From Phoronis ovalis (taxonomy: Eukaryota > Phoronida > Phoronidae), in contig JAOXYB010065412.1 of the NCBI GenBank assembly GCA_028565635.1, positions 1 through 10,298 of the forward strand: DNA of 10,298 nucleotides. Reading direction: 5' to 3'. Positions within the stretch are counted from its first letter, which is position 1. Every line of letters starts with the position of its first letter. Shown here one piece after another: positions 7,201 through 10,298 of this stretch. The position numbers were made by a program, and so were the translations under genes. Below the pieces are notes generated by a model. That model saw only the letters and a list, made by a program, of their open reading frames with translations, was not told the origin of the DNA and made no database searches.

Positions 7201-9262
7201 CCACTCTACAATTAAATAATTCATGTTTTAGGGAAAAGAACTGGTTTCAATTGTAAATTGAATCAAATCTTTCCCCATCTAGTTGAAGCAGTATATACAC
7301 CTCAATTTAAATGAATTTCTTTTCAGTATAAAATGATCATGGGTCTTTGGTATATTTACTCAAATGCAGGTTATAAGCAAAAAAATTGAAATGACAAAAA
7401 GTCATTATCCTAACTTCTTCTTCTCCTTCTTCAAAATAGCTGAATTCCCTCAAGCTTTTGAGTATCATTACAGCGATAAGTGTGTATGCATAATAAAGTT
7501 AGTATAAGTGGAAAATAACAAAAAAGAAAATACAATGTAACAATTTGCATAGAACTAGTCTGATGCAAGAATAAAAGGTGATAGTTAGCATTTAAAACAT
7601 GGTTATCAGATCTACTGCTGTTTATGCAAGAGATAAATACTATCTGTATTCTGTTGCAGGCTGTTCCATTGGGCGATGATGGGCAGGGGAATATTTATAG
7701 TAACTAGTGGAGGGTTTTGTAAGACTTTTAATGGGAAGTTATGTCCCCATGGATTTCTTCTAAGATAGGGTTCACCATCTACGTTAGTTGGCATATCCAC
7801 GTGTTCATGGATTATTTTGTACATGAAGCCTAGCCTTGCCTCTGCCCTTCGTCTTTCCAATTCAGGGATTCCAACATTTCTGATACAATACTGGTGTTGT
7901 GGTAACGATTCAGAACAAAGCGGGCTGCACAACGTTGGATCTTTTCCAGACAGATGACATTGTTCCTAGTATATGGGTGCTAAACTGATGAAGAACAGGG
8001 CATTGTTAGTGTTAGCTGCTGTAAGCTGAATGTGTTTGTTCCATCTCAGATCAGATGTAAGAGTAACACCAAGATACTTTGCTTGGACTACTGACTCAAG
8101 TTATATGCCATGGAGCATACTGGTGTTTTCCAGTATTTATTGATTATGAGAAAATAAGACTATTGCATTTAGATACGTTACATTCCATTTGCCATATTAA
8201 TTCCCATAAAGGAAGAAATTCTAAATCTTTCTGTAATATTTGACAATCTTGATCAGTTTGTATGGTTCTATATAATGTACAGTCATCTGCAAACATTCTA
8301 ACATTTCTTTGGATGCTCTCAGGTAGGTCGTTTATATAAAGTAAAAACAGTATTGGGCCTAGCAGAATCGACTGACATCATCCATGACTACACTATGATT
8401 TGTGAGAAACTGTTCAATCCATTTTTGAGATGGGCCAGTAATCCCATAGTGTTGTAATTTAAGCAAAGGACATTGATGGGGACTTTATCAAAAGCCATAA
8501 GTCCCAAGATAAGAAAATCAATCTGTTCCCCTCCCTACATGTTTTTAGCTATACTGTCTATGAACATTATTAAATTTGACTCACATGATCTTTTACTTCT
8601 GAAAACATATTGGCAATTTGTGACTATACCGTATGCACTTAAGTGATTCAAAATATTATCAATGACAACGTTCTAGTAGGTTACAAGCTATGGAGGTCAA
8701 AGAGACAGGTCTGTAGTTCTCAGCTTTGTACTTCTGACCTTTTTTAAAAGATTGGAGCGATGCAACAAGAAGATTGGAGGCACGTCATAGACTGACATAG
8801 TAGGGTCAAGTATTTAGGACAATTTTTGCCCTTTATAAACTCTGCCGTTTAACTTAATAGTTAATGTACTGTACTAGTCAAAATATCCTTTTTCACAATA
8901 TATTTTTTTTACAGAAAATAGAGCAAGATGGAAAATGTTGGGCATATGTTGTCACAAAAATTGGTATCTAGGATGAGATCTGCTTTTAAAATTTCTGATT
9001 TTGAATAGGGTACATATTTCAATCGACTCAACTATATTTTAGCCTATTATTAAACTACTATAATAATAAGTATAATTACATTTACAAACTATAAATCGTA
9101 CTCGTAGCATTTGTCAGATTTTGAACTACTCCTTTTTATGCATGAAGGCAGAGTATTTACGTAAACAAATCAATCTTTAGCAAGATATTATGACAAAGTA
9201 TCGTAAAACATCAATATACTTACATCGCATGGTCCAACAACGAGGATTTTTGCCTTGAACAT
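4138..9262 (-). CDS. IFT22: Intraflagellar transport protein 22 (RABL5), complete, seven exons
   Basis: IFT22 is a Rab-like small GTPase of the IFT-B complex that travels with cargo along cilia. The spliced reading frame, rebuilt here, runs 9262-9224, 7205-7123, 6898-6809, 6575-6477, then either 4933-4827 or 6116-6016, then 4292-4138. It gives 190 or 188 residues, close to the roughly 185 of the human protein. The P-loop GPCDSGKS is at residues 10-17 (split by intron 1), the effector-region word EYRPTQGVRILEFE follows at about 33-46, and the G3 element WDCSGD is at 64-69. The C-terminal part has TNIEDD (151-156) and ends with DKREQEELSIMGQR, very like the family's conserved tail. A classical NKxD G4 motif is absent, as is usual for IFT22. 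All junctions are GT...AG and in phase. The mutually exclusive exon pair is the unusual point. The gene faces away from a mitochondrial gene at a shared promoter. Confidence 0.95.
4827..4933 (-). CDS. IFT22: IFT22 alternative exon 5b (orthologue-like)
   Basis: This 107-nt exon lies between acceptor tctctctacatatag and donor C|GTAAGT, with the same phases as exon 5a. It encodes YVHLAQVAGIKDSQCMVFAH, then EKSQGDASNNGKINV, then the shared Pro. The DSQCMVFAHEK segment lines up with the DTQCMLIAHHK region of human IFT22 as I recall it, so this is the ancestral version. It corresponds to beta strand 5 and the G4 region of a small GTPase. Confidence 0.92.
4934..6015 (-). other. Intron between the two alternative IFT22 exons
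   Basis: This 1,082-bp AT-rich stretch contains no convincing gene. It has scattered half-sites such as AAGGTCA near 5605, and a plus-strand exon-like stretch at 5437-5497 that I rejected. The intron from 5b to the last exon (4293-4826, 534 bp) and that from exon 4 to 5a (6117-6476, 360 bp) also show nothing beyond splice signals. Confidence 0.6.
6016..6116 (-). CDS. IFT22: IFT22 alternative exon 5a
   Basis: This 101-nt exon has a pyrimidine-rich acceptor (ttgcttacatag) and a perfect donor (C|GTAAGT). It enters in phase 2 (completing Trp) and leaves in phase 1. It encodes FKYLVPVTGVKPAHTVCFEN, then about 13 residues ending AKVKL, before the shared Pro of exon 6. It aligns with exon 5b (L, V, G, K and F fixed, many conservative changes; about half of the first 60 bases match by hand alignment). 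It lacks the QCMxxAH word that matches orthologues, so it is probably the derived copy. Confidence 0.75.
6477..6575 (-). CDS. IFT22: IFT22 exon 4
   Basis: This 99-nt exon lies between acceptor tttag and donor TG|GTAAGC and enters and leaves in phase 2. It encodes FEACWPAFVKDANGILFVF then NSDQPNHDKELET, with the Trp codon split across the next junction. The FExCWPA and VFNxDxPxH pattern is diagnostic for IFT22. Confidence 0.95.
6809..6898 (-). CDS. IFT22: IFT22 exon 3
   Basis: This 90-nt exon lies between acceptor tttag and donor AA|GTAAGC and enters and leaves in phase 2. It encodes ILEFEASNLSIKGRN... ...VELWDCSGDK, including the G3-type DCSG element that contacts the nucleotide phosphate in this fold. 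Confidence 0.95.
7123..7205 (-). CDS. IFT22: IFT22 exon 2
   Basis: Acceptor tgtag at 7206, then 83 nt: SGKSVISNFLSDQTE... ...EYRPTQGV and two bases of an Arg codon (donor AG|GTATTG, phase 2). It completes the P-loop (SGKS) and carries the PTQGVR word typical of IFT22. Confidence 0.95.
7206..9223 (-). other. IFT22 intron 1 (2 kb)
   Basis: This intron splits the P-loop coding sequence. It holds a decayed non-LTR retrotransposon in the same orientation as the gene (about 7612-8790) and a short purine-rich run (minus strand GAAGAAGGAGAAGAAGAAG, 7411-7430) between that element and exon 2. Bases 8800-9217 are AT-rich with nothing recognisable. Confidence 0.7.
7612..8790 (-). mobile_element. Decayed jockey/CR1-like LINE reverse transcriptase fragment
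   Basis: Read on the minus strand, pieces of one reverse transcriptase appear in the right order in several frames. They are NYRPVS then LTSIACNLLER (about 8722-8660), a QYVFRSKRSCESNLI-like stretch (about 8610-8565), the block GPILFLLYINDLPESIQRN, the catalytic FADDCTLY (about 8290), a WQMECNVSKCNSL thumb-type segment (about 8190), AKYLGVTLTSDLRWN (about 8080), and the C-terminal ARFVLNRYHNTSIVSEMLE (about 7925-7870). The last piece continues in the open frame that ends at 7612. Frameshifts and stops (for example TGA near 8665 and TAG near 8540) break it. The endonuclease half is missing, so it is 5'-truncated and dead. The family name is from motif recall; CR1, jockey and related clades are not separable here. 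Confidence 0.88.
9224..9262 (-). CDS. IFT22: IFT22 exon 1
   Basis: Thirteen codons (MFKAKILVVGPCD) run from the ATG at 9262 to donor GAT|GTAAGT, leaving in phase 0. This is the first beta strand and the first half of the P-loop. The start is chosen because the family begins with a Met two to four residues before KILxVGP. Confidence 0.95.
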
Positions 9263-9575
9263 CTTGATGACCTATCTGAAACTGTAGGCTTCTTTCGTTG
9301 CCCAGGAATGCAACTTCCGGTTACGTATACTGACGTCTGGTGACCAGAAATGAAATATAGGAAAACTAATTTTTAATTTCTGAAAATCTTGTTAAAATTC
9401 ACTTTATTTTTAATAACTGTCATTATAAAACACTTCAATTAGATCACGTATATTTTTACCAGACATTTCCCTCCTTTATAATAGATTTTTTTTTCTGTTC
9501 AGTTATTGCATCGCCACAAAGAAGACTCGTTTTGGAGTGGTTTGCCGCACACTCCGTATTATTTTAGCGTGTAAA
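9263..9575. promoter_or_regulatory. Head-to-head promoter between IFT22 and the mitochondrial gene
   Basis: Only 313 bp separate the two divergent start codons. The side near IFT22 carries an ETS/GABP-type site (ACTTCCGG, 9313-9320), a near-CRE (TGACGTCT, 9331-9338), and a loose X-box-like pair, GTTGCC ... GCAAC (9297-9314). ETS and CRE sites are classic for divergent housekeeping promoters and for genes of mitochondrial proteins, and X-boxes bound by RFX factors for cilium genes. The motifs are visible; their use is inferred. No TATA box is well placed. Confidence 0.6.
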
Positions 9576-9655
9576 ATGTCAACTTGTTTTCGATTATTTG
9601 CGTCTATATTTATAAAACCATGTCACCAACAGTTACGCTTTTTATCCTCTATTAG
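9576..9655 (+). CDS. First exon of a nuclear gene for a mitochondrial protein, candidate NDUFS6
   Basis: An ATG at 9576 opens 26 codons, MSTCFRLFASIFIKPCHQQL then RFLSSI, and ends with a strong donor (AG|GTAAGT, phase 2). The peptide is rich in Arg, Ser and hydrophobic residues with no acidic residue, as in a mitochondrial targeting presequence. It splices in frame to the exon at 9831. The identity of the mature protein depends on that exon and on others outside the window. Confidence 0.75.
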
Positions 9656-9830
9656 GTAAGTATCGTATGCAAGAGTGGCTACGTAGAAGACCTTACTGTT
9701 TAACCCTGAAACGATCATTTGTGAACAACAATCAATATTGTACGTCCTTCTTGTCAGACTGGGTAATTTCTAATTATATTATTGGAAACATTGTTTATAA
9801 ATAATATGCTTTCGGCACTATTTGTTACAG

Positions 9831-9891
9831 ATTAGCTGAAGTTGGCATCCTAGAAAAACCAAAAGAAGGTAAAAAATATGACACTGGCCAG
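9831..9891 (+). CDS. Second exon of the same mitochondrial gene, candidate NDUFS6
   Basis: Acceptor tttgttacag is followed by 61 nt that complete an Arg codon and encode LAEVGILEKPKEGKKYDTGQ, then donor CAG|GTGAGC (phase 0). NDUFS6, the 13-kDa zinc-binding accessory subunit of respiratory complex I, has a THTGQ(V/K) word just before its mature domain, and DTGQ with an exon end at this point fits. The diagnostic zinc-site exons (CGYCG) are not present by 10298, so the name stays tentative and no symbol is given. The gene is cut by the window edge. Confidence 0.6.
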
Positions 9892-10298
9892 GTGAGCTTT
9901 AGCTTTGTAGCAATTGTTTTTTATCTTCGTAGAACACTGCAAAGTAAATACTACTTTACAAAGTATACAGACAAAACAAGACAAACATAGTTCAATTTGG
10001 AATGGAAGTTCTTGCATCGATTCTTTTCACCAAGTCGCTCACCACCTTTAACACCCGGTGTCCGACTCAGTGGAATTGGTAGTACCCATGTTTGTGAATT
10101 GGTTTTTGAAAAAGACCCTAAATTTGTCTTTCCATTTTTAGATTTTGGCCCCTTTTCACTGACTAAAAAAATGTTTAGATACCTTTGTATTAGTCCTGGT
10201 TCATGACGTTCTGCCCGGGGGGGTACTCAAGGTTTTTTGACTATGAGGATGTGCCGCGGAACCCAATCCAAAATTTTAGCTTGCAGTAGCAAACCCAA
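9892..10298 (+). other. Intron and probable repeat at the right edge
   Basis: Downstream of the second exon is intron sequence. From about 10020 the composition changes to a more GC-rich patch with a G-run (CCCGGGGGGG, 10214-10223) followed by GTACTCAAGG and GTGCCGCGGAACC. A plus-strand frame open from 9997 to 10206 covers part of it but shows no domain, and I see no continuation of the mitochondrial protein. The patch looks like a fragment of a dispersed repeat; this is an impression and the family is unknown. Confidence 0.35.

Noticed and set aside
9997-10206. 69-codon plus-strand ORF as a gene or third exon of the mitochondrial gene
   Set aside because: It has no acceptor at a suitable point, no NDUFS6-like or other domain, and sits in a repeat-like patch.

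Overview
This is eukaryotic, almost certainly invertebrate animal, nuclear DNA. It is AT-rich, and its genes are broken into short exons by GT...AG introns with good animal-type donors (GTAAGT, GTAAGC, GTAAGA). Long stretches hold decayed transposons and diverged tandem repeats. The non-LTR retrotransposon remnant and the palindromic repeats built on GACCTTGA / TCAAGGTCA look like repeats I associate with marine invertebrates, especially molluscs. A bivalve-like or other lophotrochozoan source is a guess, not a demonstration. No bacterial, plasmid, CRISPR or viral gene is visible.

Layout. (1) 1-1351: repeats only. They include a small hairpin, three palindromes 147 bp apart, and an unexplained open stretch. 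(2) 1352-3303, minus strand: the 5' part of a voltage-gated proton channel gene (Hv1/HVCN1). One large exon codes for the whole four-helix voltage sensor, and a ten-codon first exon is likely. The C-terminal coiled-coil exon is not in the window and should lie left of base 1. (3) 3304-4137: promoter side of Hv1, a divergent small ORF on the plus strand, a CTCF-like word, and the 3' end of the next gene. (4) 4138-9262, minus strand: a complete gene for the intraflagellar transport small GTPase-like protein IFT22 (RABL5), rebuilt here from seven exons. Its 2-kb first intron holds a dead LINE. (5) 9263-9575: a compact head-to-head promoter. (6) 9576-9891, plus strand: the first two coding exons of a nuclear gene for a mitochondrial protein, tentatively the complex I subunit NDUFS6. 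(7) 9892-10298: intron plus a probable repeat fragment at the right edge.

The most interesting observation is in IFT22. Two alternative exons (6016-6116 and 4827-4933) sit between the same pair of constant exons. Both enter in phase 2, leave in phase 1, end in C before GTAAGT, and encode similar peptides. Their lengths (101 and 107 nt) mean that exactly one must be used to keep the reading frame. This is the signature of mutually exclusive, tandemly duplicated exons, and it would give two IFT22 isoforms (190 and 188 residues) differing in the segment that corresponds to the beta-5/G4 region of the GTPase fold.

The genes do not form one pathway. IFT22 acts in cilia, Hv1 in proton extrusion across membranes, and the right-hand gene in mitochondria. 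The IFT22/NDUFS6-like pair probably shares a promoter.
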